A DNA stretch of 64,000 nt. Source: Filobasidium wieringae (lineage: Eukaryota; Basidiomycota; Tremellomycetes; Filobasidiales; Filobasidiaceae). Below, piece after piece: positions 23,652 through 34,317 of this stretch. The notes under the pieces are model-generated. The model had not been told where the DNA came from. It worked only from the letters and a program-made list of their open reading frames with translations, and did no database searches. How positions within the stretch are numbered: the first letter of the stretch is position 1; each line of letters begins with the position of its first letter. Where the stretch lies: contig BCIV01000014.1 of assembly GCA_001600055.1 (NCBI GenBank), positions 124,001 through 188,000 on the forward strand, given 5' to 3'. The position numbers and the translations under genes are program-made.

Positions 23652-25754
23652 TACCAGAGCTGGCGATATGAACCTCACGCCAGCCCTTCTGACACCTATA
23701 CCAAGATCAGACCATACCCCAAATCGTTCCCCACTCGCCTCTCCAGCTTCATCGACCAGGAACTCTTACTTTGGAATAGTAAGAGAAAACGAAGATACTT
23801 CGGGACATGATGATACAGCCGCGAACGAGCCTCTACTAGCTGGTGTCGATGCGCGAAGATTGGAGAATGCTTTGAACAGAAGACATGAGAGCAGCTCCGG
23901 GGCGAATGAGAAATGGCCAACTGGATTTTTAGCAGAGACGAAAGAATGGGCAGGGAAGAATACTGGACTACTGCTCATTGCTTCTGCTCAGTTCTTTTTT
24001 GCTGGGTAAGTATGTAAGTGTTCTATCTGGTACTATTGCTGATAGGCGATACCACAACATCGTTCAGAATGAATTCGAGCGTAAAATTGCTTCAGGATCC
24101 TAAGATGGGCGGAGGTCTTCCTACACTCCAGCTAATATTCATCAGAATGGTAAGGGATTCATCTTAGGCTTCATGAGTCATATAAGAGCTGACATTTCTC
24201 CCCAGATCGTTACCTTTGCAGGGTGTGTGAGTTACCTGTATTACTCGGGGGACCCACATCCACTTCTCGGCCCTCCTGAAGTTAGAAAACTCTTGGTGGT
24301 CCGTGGAGTTATAGGTTTCTTCGGTTTAGCAGGGATGTAAGCCAAGCCAAGAATGTAGCCGAGGTCTAGCTGACGACTATCATGCACTAGGTATCAGTCG
24401 TTACAGCATCTCTCCTTGTCCGAGGCTACAACTATAGCTTTCCTGGCCCCTACAGGAACGGGTATTCTAGGCTATCTACTCTTGAAAGAGCCTTTCACTC
24501 GACGAGAAGCGACTGCAGGCTGTATGTCCGCATTAACTCCTTGAACAGATCCCATTACTAAGGCGTTCATTTACTTGGAACAGTCATCTCCCTCTTCGGC
24601 GTGATCCTCATCGCCCGCCCAACAGCTCTATTCGGTTCTTCGACCCCTTCCTCGACTGGACTCCCAGTCTCTCCCGAATGGGGCGGTGACTCCCGAACCT
24701 CATGGCACGACAAAGTCTATGACCCTGATACAGGGGTTTTGATCCAGGGCGACAGTCAGACGCAGAGATTGGCTGCGGTTGGATTCGGTTTATTAGGTGT
24801 TTGTGGAGCTAGCGGAGCTTGTAAGCGTGTCAAGAGTTGGACATAGAATAAGTTTGCTGATTGAGATTTCTCGGAATAGACATCGCGGTTAGAGCAATCG
24901 GCCATAGGGCGAAACCGTTTCACAGCGTTTCGTACTTTAGTTTCTATTGCATTGTCGTTTCAGTCATGTGAGACCTTTTTCTGTCGAAAACGTGACTGGG
25001 TCGGATAACTGATAGTCACCAAACGACTTTCGCAGTGGATCGATAGTGTTCCGTATTCCCGTCACTATCCCAAAGACACTGCTGGGATGGGGGTTGATCG
25101 CATTGATTGGGTAAGTCTCTCTCTGGTTGCCCTTGGTTCATCTGAGGCAGATGGCCAATTTCCCCTTCTATTTCCGTCAGGGTTTTCGGGCTTAGTGCGC
25201 AGATTCTGTTAACGATGGGGCTTCAGCGGGAAAAGGCCGGTCGAGGTAGTTTGGCTATGTATACCCAGGTAAGTCCTCCCTCCGATTCGGTACGTTCTGA
25301 CAGAACGACTAATGCTTCACAATCCAGTTGTTGTTTGCGACTATTCTGGAGAAAGTGCTTTTCAAAGCTGAACCCGGTTTCCTTAGTTGGTTCGGAACTG
25401 CAATCATTCTCGGCTCGGCTTTATGGATCGCAGTGAGTTATTCAACAAACGTGAAGAGACCTTACGGCAACTGACAGATGATTCGATTATTACCAGTTCT
25501 CCAAACAAGACAAACCAAAAGATGTCGAATCGAACCTTCCTCCGGTCCCTCCGTCCGGTTCTACCTACACAGATACCCAAGGCAACTACAGGACGGATGG
25601 AGCGGTGACTCCTACTAATCTGGATGGTACACATCACGTCGCTATGTCACGATCAGGATTTGCTCAGGCGAATGGCTCTAGGGGGGCTGGAGCCGGAGCA
25701 AGGGGTGATACTTCTTACTTAAACGTTCCTGCGGACGGCAAGGTCAAGAAATAG
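23641..25754 (+). CDS. EamA/DMT-superfamily membrane transporter (SLC35G-like)
   Basis: Multi-spanning transporter of the drug/metabolite transporter superfamily; the substrate cannot be predicted. The start ATG 23641 (MTDNTRAGDMNLTP) follows an upstream ATG in another frame. A hydrophilic N-terminal arm of about 100 residues precedes TM segments: NTGLLLIASAQFFFAG (about 23950-24005), LIFIRMIVTFAGCVSYLYYS across an intron, VRGVIGFFGLAGM, then SEATTIAFLAPTGTGILGYL and LISLFGVILIARPTALFG. After an acidic loop come repeats of the same fold (GFGLLGVCGASGAYIAVRAI, GWGLIALIGVFGLSAQILLT, and FLSWFGTAIILGSALW). The EamA halves show as two similar blocks. The tail after about 25490 is hydrophilic, stopping at TAG 25752-25754. 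Many short introns interrupt TM segments. Confidence 0.82.
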
Positions 25755-26322
25755 ATGAGCATCGAGAGAACAATAAAGGGCGGGGAGAGTCGGGGTGTAC
25801 ATAGACCAGCTGGATTTTGGTAACGTGTTGTGCGCTTCCTTTCTGCAAGGATATTTTCCCCCATATGTAGCTGGTGACATTTGTAGCAAGGGGGTCTTCT
25901 GATGTTTGGCATGTATCTTTCTTGACGCCTACGAGCCTCATGCATGATCGATTTTGTAATAAGGAACGAAACAGTAGTGTAGCAGAGTGTATAAGACAAG
26001 GGATCCGCATCGCAACAACAATCGATAACGGCACCTTTCGCAGATCAGCTCAAGTCGTTCCCAGGCTCGCCGGAATAGATTGTTCATACCCTTTGTCATA
26101 AGACTTGGCACCAACACACTCTGAAAGAGCCAGCTATGTTTGCCTTTCAAGATTCATATCATATAGATCCTATAATACAACAATACTGTCAGCTCTGCCA
26201 GCAAAGAGAAGCCAGTGGAACCTTCTTTAGGGCTCGGAAACAAGCTCTACGCGTTTCATCAATACATCTACCCCTTAGATCAATTCCATCGGCCCATCAA
26301 TCAGCCAAGGGTTCTGTCGAGC
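25755..26322. promoter_or_regulatory. Upstream region of the CLC gene
   Basis: A 568 bp gap between two same-strand genes, holding the transporter's 3' UTR and the CLC promoter. Only overlapping chance ORFs were seen. Confidence 0.4.
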
Positions 26323-29300
26323 ATGTCTAGGTCGATATATGACTCTCCGGGCAGTAGACAGAGCACACCACAGCGTGATCGATCGTAAGTAAATCCTCTA
26401 GGATTCGCAGACGTGGCTAAACGCACCCTCTTGATTTTGACAGGTCCTCGAATATATCCTTTTCTCCATTTCCTACTCCGCCTTCCACCGGACGGTACAG
26501 GATTCCTTCGCAAAGCCTCAGTATGAGCGCTACCAACGAACACGTTGATGAAGACCTCAGACAGATCGGAGAAAGACCAGGAAGCTTCTTAGGGTTAGAC
26601 CTCGGTTACGAATCACCTTCTGAGGGAAGAGGACAAAGGACGCGACGTTCTCCCGCATCCTCTTCACTTGCTTCCAATCAGGATCAAGATCGCTTCAGAG
26701 ATAGCAGGGGAAGCAGTGGTGCTTCGCAACAGCCGTTTCGTTTCCCGTCTAGGAATTACGGGACTTCACAGCCTAGCTCGCCGTTCTCGACATTGAAAGG
26801 GAAACCAAAGCCCAAATCGATTAGACGACTGAACCTCTCAGCCAACCCCTCTCGACCAGGCTCAATCTATGGTTCGATCGGAAACGAATCGGATGAGCAT
26901 CTGCCTCGACCGTCAACTTCCAGCTTTCTTGCAAGAAGACAACTGGGGGGCGCTTCGAGAGAGGGTTCGATCGTGCAGAAGACGAGCACTTCCGAGTGGT
27001 TCTCCACATTGACACATAAACGCACAAGAACATACGATTCTGACGTGCAACATCTTTTTCAACCGGATGATGAGGACGAAGTTCAGGATGACAGACGGTA
27101 TTCTTTTCCGCAGCCGCCTGAAGCGGATGCATCAGGCGAAGATAGCACAAGGGATGGTGAATCGGCTGGAATAGAGGTCAATGGAGTTAGAGTCTGGTAC
27201 AGTCAATACGACACCATTGATTGGCTACACGATCAGGTGAGTATCCCTTCCGCCGAGAGTGCTGGGCGATACTAATGCGAAATCAAATTCAGATCAAAGG
27301 TTCTGCGAGACATTCTCGAATAAGGTCCCAGGCGAGACGATCATGGCGAGGAAAGGTTCTACAGGCTTGGGACAGAAGCATGGGATGGATCGTCGTCAGT
27401 CTCGTCGGTATGTCAAGTTTGATCCTCATATAACGTCTCGTGAGCGCAGGATTTTCCTGAACTTATGCCGCTTCGCAGGTGTCGTGACCGCTATGATAGC
27501 CTATCTGGTAATCAAGATGGAATCAGCACTTTTTCACCTCAAATCCGGAACATGTACGACTGCCCCTTTCAGCCTCAGAACGCCCGAAGACTGCCCGAAG
27601 GGAGGTTGGAAAGGGTGGGATGAGATCTCCTGGGATTGGTTGGCATGGACGAGAGGCATCTGGGGCAATGAGGGTGGTCTACTGAGTATTTACTTTACGG
27701 TTGCAGTAAGTCTCGAGGTTACAGTGATCGAGACCCCGCATTGATAACATCCTACCAGATGGTTTTCGCGGTATTGTCTTCAGTCTTAACTGTCTACATG
27801 ACAGCTTCGACTAGATTTGAAGATCATCCTGAAGGAACATTCGCTCCTCGTGTAAAGAAAGCTCTAGGCAAATCAACCGAGCAAACACCCCTTGTTGCCG
27901 GCTCTTCCATCGTACCTAAACCAGCAAACAAGACACTCTATTTCGCCTCCGGTTCAGGAATACCAGAAGTTAAGACCATCCTGTCAGGATTCATCATTCG
28001 AGGGTACCTAGGAGGCTCGACATTGTTTGTCAAGAGTTTCGGATTGGCCTTGAGCGTAGCTAGCGGGATGTCTCTAGGTAGGGCATCTCCCATAGCTGAG
28101 TGAATGAGGAAAGTTCTGACGGTGGTGTGATATTAGGAAAGGAAGGACCTTTCGTACATATCGCATGCTGTGTGGGAAACATCGTTTCTCGTTGCTTCAC
28201 CAAATACGAGCTTAATGAAGGGAAGAAGAGAGAGATTCTGAGTGCTGCATGTGCCGCAGGAGTGTCGGTCAGTGTTCTATGGACATCCAGCCGCATCGAC
28301 TCAGCTAAAAGATAGTCCCTTAGGTCGCTTTCGGGGCTCCTGTCGGCGGTACTTTGTTTAGTTGGGAAGAGTCCAGTACTTACTATCCCGCCAAGGTGAT
28401 GTGGCGATCGTAAGTGAAAAAGCTTGGGCCTCTAGAATGGTGACGATACTGACATCTATACTAGTTTCTTTTGCGCGGCCGTAGCTGCCTTGACTCTGCG
28501 CGCTCTCGACCCTTACGGAAACGGGAAACTGGTTTTGCTCGAGGTCACTTATGAACGTGATTATCACAGTAATTCCATTTACGTCGTTGCGGTATTGCTT
28601 GGTATCTTTGGTGTAAGCGCAGAATGTTTCCGCACGATAAACAAATCTAACGCTGATTTGATAGGGGGTTTACGGTGGTCTATGGAGTATGGCAAACGTC
28701 TACTGGACAAAGCACGTCCGAGCCAAGACATGGATGAAAACCCATCCGATCCTGGAGGTTGCCATGGTAATGCTACTTCCATCGACAATATGGCGGCGGT
28801 GAACATATTGAGATCTTCTCCTTCTGTAGGTAAGCGCGATTACAACTTTGATCTCGTTCCCGAGCGAATGGACCCGAATAGGAGGCGTGGAATGGGTTTC
28901 AAGCGTCAGTTGCGCTAGCTGTCTATCTTCGGAAAACATACTGACATCTATTACAGTTATTCTCCGAGTGTGAGCAAGGATCAGACCTGTGCTATGAGCC
29001 AGGAGCAGGGTTCCAATCTGTCCTTGCAACAATCACTTGGGGATTCCTTGTCCGGGCGGGTCTAGCTTGCATCACTTTTGGGTGAATACAGTATTCTTTG
29101 CGCGTGCCAAGCCTCTCTGACGAATATTACTTAGAATCAAACTGCCCGCTGGTATATTCGTACCTTCGTTGGCTGCAGGCGCAGCCGCTGGACGTGTCGT
29201 AGGGATCAGCTTTCAGTACCTGGTCCACCTTTTCCCGAACTCGCGCTTTCTGCCTCACGAAGACCATATTGCCCCAGGGGTCTACGCTCTCATTGGAGCC

Positions 29301-30211
29301 GCAGCGACTCTTGCAGGCGTGACGCGGACAACAATTTCATTGGTAGTGATCGTGATCGAGCTGACAGGCACCTTGGATTACGTTGTCCCTGTGGCAGTTG
29401 CTGTTCTAGCAGCGAAAGTTTGCTCCGATGCAATCCTTGCGGAAGGAATCTATGATTTGGTCATCAGGCTGAACCAGTTTCCCTACTTGGACGTGAAGAA
29501 GGACCATCACTTTGGTTCTCATAATTTGCACGATGTCGTAAGTTAACCCCTGCCGTCTGAACGAAAATCATTCAGCGAAGCTGACGTCATTCCGTCTTCC
29601 AGATCGATACCCACCTGCCTCATTTGCTGATCTCCGATCGACATACTGTATCGTCTCTTCGTGAGAAGCTGTTACAAATCATATCACTGGGATACCGAGA
29701 TGGATGTTTACCTTGCCTGAAATACCAAGAATCGTCGAGGTCGATGAGTGTTGTGGGAGTGCTTGCTGTAAACGAGCTGCAGCACGCCATAAGTGAGTCG
29801 AGAACTAGTCGCTATATAGTCCCGTTCTTACCTGTGTATATGATTTAGACGAACTCGGTGACGAACCTGAGGCTGTTTGTAACTTGATGCCCAATGCTGT
29901 TGAGCATCATGCGGAAACCTCGACTTACAGCTACTCCGATATTGCTCACGAGAACCCTTATGATCTTTCCCTATTTATCGATCAGGTGGGTCTGTACCTC
30001 ACGGAGATATTGTGCCTTATTTCGCTGATTTTTGAGCACCTTATAGGCCCCTTTCATCGTCTTAGTCACCTCGCCACTCGAGCTCGTTAGTGAGCTGTTT
30101 AGCAAGGTTGGCACGAAAGTCGTCATGGTTGTGGACGATCACGGGAGATTTGAAGGGGTGATCCTCAAGAAGGGATGGCTCAAGTTTCTGCAGGAGATAG
30201 AAAACGATTGA
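26323..30211 (+). CDS. CLC-family chloride/proton antiporter with CBS domains
   Basis: Endomembrane or plasma-membrane CLC protein, likely setting luminal pH and chloride like yeast Gef1. ATG 26323 opens a disordered Ser/Arg-rich N-terminus of about 280 residues. The CLC signatures are all present: GSGIPEVK (about 27953-27976), GKEGPFVH (about 28138-28162, with the gating Glu), [18 protein letters not shown] (about 28335-28390), and [20 protein letters not shown] (about 29135-29200). The Glu in FSWEES corresponds to the proton glutamate of antiporter-type CLCs, so exchange rather than a passive channel is inferred. Two CBS domains follow (about 29605-30205). The region after EVAM (near 28769) needs two introns to rejoin [15 protein letters not shown] with [14 protein letters not shown]. 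The stop is TGA 30209-30211. Confidence 0.9.
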
Positions 30212-30448
30212 TGCGGGGGGTAGATTGTGATTATCCACTGTATATGTGTGTCACTTTGTATGCAAACCGGACGTCTGAAACACGATCATCGAACGGACAT
30301 AACTTATATATCTTGTCCGAGGAACACGATTGAAATCCGTATAAAGACTGGAACTTCGGTTTACGCATCCTTTTGATTCTTCCTTGTATTCTCACTCACA
30401 TCTCAGGTCTGATGAAGTCTCTCCAGCTCGATTCCGTATCGTAAACGC

Positions 30449-30754
30449 TATGAGCAAGACCTCTCAAGCTTATCCCTGGCCCTCGAAGCTCTTTCAGGAT
30501 TGGTGGAGTCGGAGGCAGCCCTCTCAACAAACCCGACAAACCCTTTCAAACAACATCCTCGAGACAGACAGGATTCCCACCGCTCGTACACTCCGTGTAC
30601 ATCTTGGTAGCTGGGCGTCTTCATAGATTTCGAAAGAACGAACCGAAAGCTTCACATTCTCAACCAGGTCCGATCCTTTCGTTGTCTTCGGAGAGCGAAG
30701 GGGGATGCTCTGGGTGAGCGTTTGGAGCAGATTTGGAGGTACCAATTAATCTGA
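30449..30754 (+). CDS. Possible small spliced gene
   Basis: ATG 30449 opens KTSQAYPWPSKLFQDWWSRR and a Gln-rich stretch, closing at TAG about 30624-30626. Just beyond, another frame reads FERTNRKLHILNQVRSFRCL and ERLEQIWRYQLI to a TGA at 30752-30754 and looks coding (basic, helical). An intron ending at the catag near 30626 could join the two. The best donor I find (gtcgga, inside the WSR codons) is weak. I do not recognise the family. Confidence 0.35.
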
Positions 30755-30828
30755 TTAGGATTGATTCGAATGGTTCTGTTGTCGCTACGGTCTTTAAGGA
30801 TCGGGTAACGATGGCAGAGCAGGTGCTT

Positions 30829-31215
30829 CTAGTCAGACAATTTGTAAAATCTGCTCGTGTGGTATGACATGGTATTCACTCCGAACATATTCTGAACCAG
30901 CGTCATTCGTACCATTACTAAGAGAGTTCTATAATTTCTTATGGGGATCTGTTTGATAGGTTCCTTGGTGATTGGCACCGACGTAACAGCGGCATCATCA
31001 TCACCTCCAGGAGGAGGAACATACAGCTTTTTGTCCCTGTATTTCCCGGACAATCCGGAGCCATATGATAGGAAACTTGAGCCAGCGCTAGTTGCTCTTT
31101 GATACCTAGAGGTATTTCTCTGACAAGAATCAGACTGATTGAACCGAGTAAGGGTAGAAGCAATCACTCTGGTTTCACAGGTGAGCTTGAATCTGTCTAC
31201 AAATTTCAAATGCAC
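30829..31215 (-). CDS. Doubtful ORF downstream of SLD5
   Basis: A 128-residue ORF starting 36 bases past the SLD5 stop on the same strand. Its middle part (SAGSSFLSYGSGLSGKYRDK, then VPPPGGDDDAAVTSV) has some protein character, and a cag acceptor-like site precedes RNTSRYQRATSAG. There is no family resemblance. It may simply be the SLD5 3' region. Confidence 0.25.
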   Translation of the reverse strand: MHLKFVDRFKLTCETRVIASTLTRFNQSDSCQRNTSRYQRATSAGSSFLSYGSGLSGKYRDKKLYVPPPGGDDDAAVTSVPITKEPIKQIPIRNYRTLLVMVRMTLVQNMFGVNTMSYHTSRFYKLSD

Positions 31216-31250
31216 CTATTGATACAGGCGTCGTCGTTCATACTACCCTT

Positions 31251-32576
31251 CTATAAAACTTCGACCCATCCTACCCTCACGAATCTCTCGACCAGTTCGT
31301 ACTTTATCAGATGCAAACTCTCCGGTTCTAAGGATGCCCTTTCCCCACTAGAAGAAAAAGATCAGTTCCCCCGTCCCTAATGCAGGATCTCATAGGGGAC
31401 GTACTCTGAGAGAACCACCTCTCCACAATCCCTCAGCACGTGTATCAGCACTGGAACATCTTTATTGGGTTGTCTGACTGCGTTTTCCATAAGCCAAGCG
31501 AATCAATCAGCGCCCTCCATCGAAAGAAACGAAATGGTGAGGGACTGACCCATGGACAATCCATCGTTCCCTACGTCGTCCATTTTGCGTAACCATTCCG
31601 GTAACGAGTTCAGGACGGAAGATGAGAAATGTTGATGCAGTAAGGTGGTGTACCTGTTCTCTCCAAGCTATCAGGATGCCGAAACAAAATTGAAGATGAG
31701 GATATGAAGGAAAACTGACTGTCGGGCATGTGTCAACTCAAGGTCCGAAAGTCGGGTTTGAACGGTAGGTGTTATAGTTATATAATGTGAATACTTTTCC
31801 ACCTGTTTCATTCATACCAATTCGCAATCAGCTTCCTAAACTGCCCGAGTAAGAACCGGGATGTGGCGTTACTTTGTCTAACCGACACCTCAAATAGCTT
31901 CTGATAAGGTATTTAAGACGTTCAACTTCCGTTGATACTAGTTGGAGTTTGAAGTGTTCCTCATCTGACGTGGATGGGTCTGAACGAAGGAGGGCTAACA
32001 TTTTGGCCTTGAGAGTTATTGGGACGAGGAAAAGGAAAGGAAAGATTTAAAGCAGTCGACATGGTAAGAAAAAGGTCAGGAAAAGATAGAAGGAGAAGCA
32101 GGACATACCTGTTGCTCCACCTTATCAACCACATTGTCCAGAAGTTCTTCTTCGAAGAGCATTATATCCCTCGTCCCTCTTTCTCTCATCCAGACCCGTA
32201 TCAATTTCTTCACATCGTTATCATCCTGGAACGTATACCCTTCGAAATCTTCCAAATCTGCTCCTAGTTCTAAACCGGGTTCGTCCATGTTCATAGGATC
32301 ATCCATGCCTTCAAACTCTTCATCGATTTCACCGAGATCGTACCGCCTCGATCCAAGAGGAACGGCATTATCATCCACCAAAGCAAATGCGGTCGAACTA
32401 CTCCTCATCCCTCTAGCAGCGTTTGAGCGCTCTGTTCGGGTTGGCGATGAGGTCAGTGGACCAGGGGTACGGGATGAAGAAGCATGAGAGGGGTCAGAAT
32501 CGCGCTCCCTATTACGGGCTGGGTACCGGGTCGTTGGAATTTGGTCTTCCTCGTCTGAGTCGAAGTAGTGAGGCAT
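31251..32576 (-). CDS. SLD5: GINS complex subunit SLD5
   Basis: Subunit of the GINS tetramer, part of the CMG replicative helicase. ATG 32576 (MPHYFDSDEEDQIPTTRY) has A at -3; an in-frame ATG further upstream (32657) is less likely. The N-terminal arm is long and acidic. The GINS A-domain begins DVKKLIRVWMRERGTRDIML (about 32160-32220). Spliced exons add AKMLALLRSDPSTSDEEHFK, VERLKYLIRSYLRCRLDK, VEKYSHYITITPTVQTRLSD, LLHQHFSSSVLNSLPEWLRK and VPVLIHVLRDCGEVVLSD. The final exon ends in LHLIKYELVERFVRVGWVEV before the stop at 31253-31251, as in other SLD5 B-domains. An alternative read-through stop lies in the last intron. Six exons join cleanly in phase. Confidence 0.9.
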
Positions 32577-32864
32577 TTTGCTACCAATCGATAATTTTAG
32601 GTAGAGATGTAACTGAGAAGGATATGTGGTAGCAGCAAATACCGAGTTTAAATCCAACTAGGCAACTAAATTAGATGTTGGGTGCAATGGTTGTTGACAA
32701 TTCGATTGCGCGATCCGCGGTTCGATCTAATTCAGTGTTGTAACTGGAATCGACGTTGCATGTAGATGAGTAGTGATGTTCACCTGCTTGCACTGCTTGA
32801 CGTCGACTGCTTCAGAGCTCCCGACACCTTTCTTCGAACTCGACTTATAGGTCATCAACCCAAA

Positions 32865-33965
32865 ATGAAGGCCGTTTGGAGCAGGGCCATCTCGTTCCTA
32901 GTTGTATCGCTCCTGTCAGCATGCTCGGTGCAGGTGTGTAACGCGTCTATCTGACGACTGAGCTCGAGCTTATATCCTTATTCGAATATGAACAGGCACT
33001 CCACTTTTACTTGGAATCGAATGAACAGCGTTGTTTCTTAGAAGAGCTGCCTTCTGATACGATCGTGGAAGGTCAGTCCCGCTCAGCCTGTCAGAGGTCG
33101 AGGAGGAGAGAAATAGGTCTGACTGAACAAGCTCCTCTTTGTTTCAGGTCATTATAAAGCCCTAGAATGGGTAGAGGAGTCCAACACATGGGAGATAAAC
33201 GACCAGATGGGAATTCAGGTTAATATAGAGGTACGTTTTGCCCGGACATCCCAAGATCAATTCGGCTGATCAGTGCATCCTACTTGCTACTTCCTATAAC
33301 GAATTCCTTTTGTACTGTGGTATTTAGGAAGTCGCTTCCGGGGAAACAGTCGCCAACGTACATGGGAAACCAGAAGGGAAATTCACTTTCACTTCTCACG
33401 AGCCAGGTCCGCTTCTTCTGTTTTTCCTTTGTCTGTATCACGGCTGATCAACGGGGAATGGAAATAGGCGATCACTCAATCTGCTTGCAATCGAATTCCA
33501 CTTCGGGATACTTCAGTAGCACTCATATCAAGTTTTACTTAGATATCACAGTCGGTACGACTCGTCGGGACCCTGAGTCAGTCTCTCTCTTGCTCGTCCT
33601 AGACATTCCAAACCCTCCTCTGACGTATTGAATCGTATTCGCAGGCACGACCAAACCCATCTGCAGACCCTTACAACCAAACTCCAAGACTTAAACGATC
33701 GAGTCCAAACGGTTCGACGGGAACAACAATACCAACGAGAGATCGAATCCACCTTCCGGGATGCCAGTGAACGCGTCAACGGACGAGCGGTTTGGTGGAG
33801 TTTATGGCAGATTGCGGTGCTTGTTGGAGTAGGAGTGGCAGAGATGAGGTATTTGAAGGTGAGCCGGCGGAAATGGGCATCATGTGTCAGGTTTTGGAGG
33901 TACGAAAGCTAATGAGTTTTATTTTCGATGGGTAGCATTACTTTGAGGATAAGAAACTACGATGA
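32865..33965 (+). CDS. p24/emp24 family cargo receptor
   Basis: Type I membrane protein of COPI/COPII vesicles cycling between ER and Golgi. ATG 32865 opens a signal peptide (AISFLVVSLLSACSVQ) cut near ALHFYLE. The GOLD domain spans about 32996-33560, including EQRCFLEELPSDTIVEG and GKFTFTSHEAGDHSICLQSN across an intron, with paired cysteines. A heptad coiled coil follows (LQTLTTKLQDLNDRVQTVR, about 33660-33710), then the membrane segment AVWWSLWQIAVLVGVGVAE. A spliced last exon (33936-33965) gives HYFEDKKLR; KKLR is a KKXX COPI retrieval signal. Unspliced, this tail would be lost. It is divergent to SLD5 across 288 bp. It resembles the alpha/gamma (Erp1-like) type more than Emp24, but the subfamily is uncertain. 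Confidence 0.88.
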
Positions 33966-34317
33966 ACCGACTCTATTGTTCACGTCTAAGATCGAGCGAT
34001 CTATGCATTATGAATCACGAATTTTGACGAGAAGCGTCCAGATCAAGTTAATCGTGATCACGAATTTGGTGACACTACGCGATACCAGGGTGTCCAAGTC
34101 ACACCGGCCAGGAATGACAGGTTTGAGAGGATGGACAAGTTGAAAGAGCATGATGTTAATGGAGAGAGGAGGATTCCCATTATTGCACCCACTTCCGCTG
34201 TGACCGCTCCATCCACATCAGAACAAGGTTGCCAAATACCACGACTGAGCAGACAGGTATTATAGGAGAGAGATCGCTAGATAGCATCTTAATCTTGGAT
34301 ACAGTAACAGTCATGCT
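33966..34317. other. Convergent intergenic region
   Basis: 0.35 kb between the p24 stop and the SOG2 stop. No feature was recognised. Confidence 0.4.

Noticed and set aside
28769..28918. Frameshift in the CLC gene
   Set aside because: Two ordinary introns restore the frame and the family sequence.
31371..31440. SLD5 ending EYVPYEILH at an earlier TAG
   Set aside because: That stop is inside a gtacgt..ctag intron; the spliced exon gives the expected SLD5 C-terminus.
32700..32760. tRNA B-box-like ggttcgatct
   Set aside because: No A-box at the proper distance and no cloverleaf could be folded.
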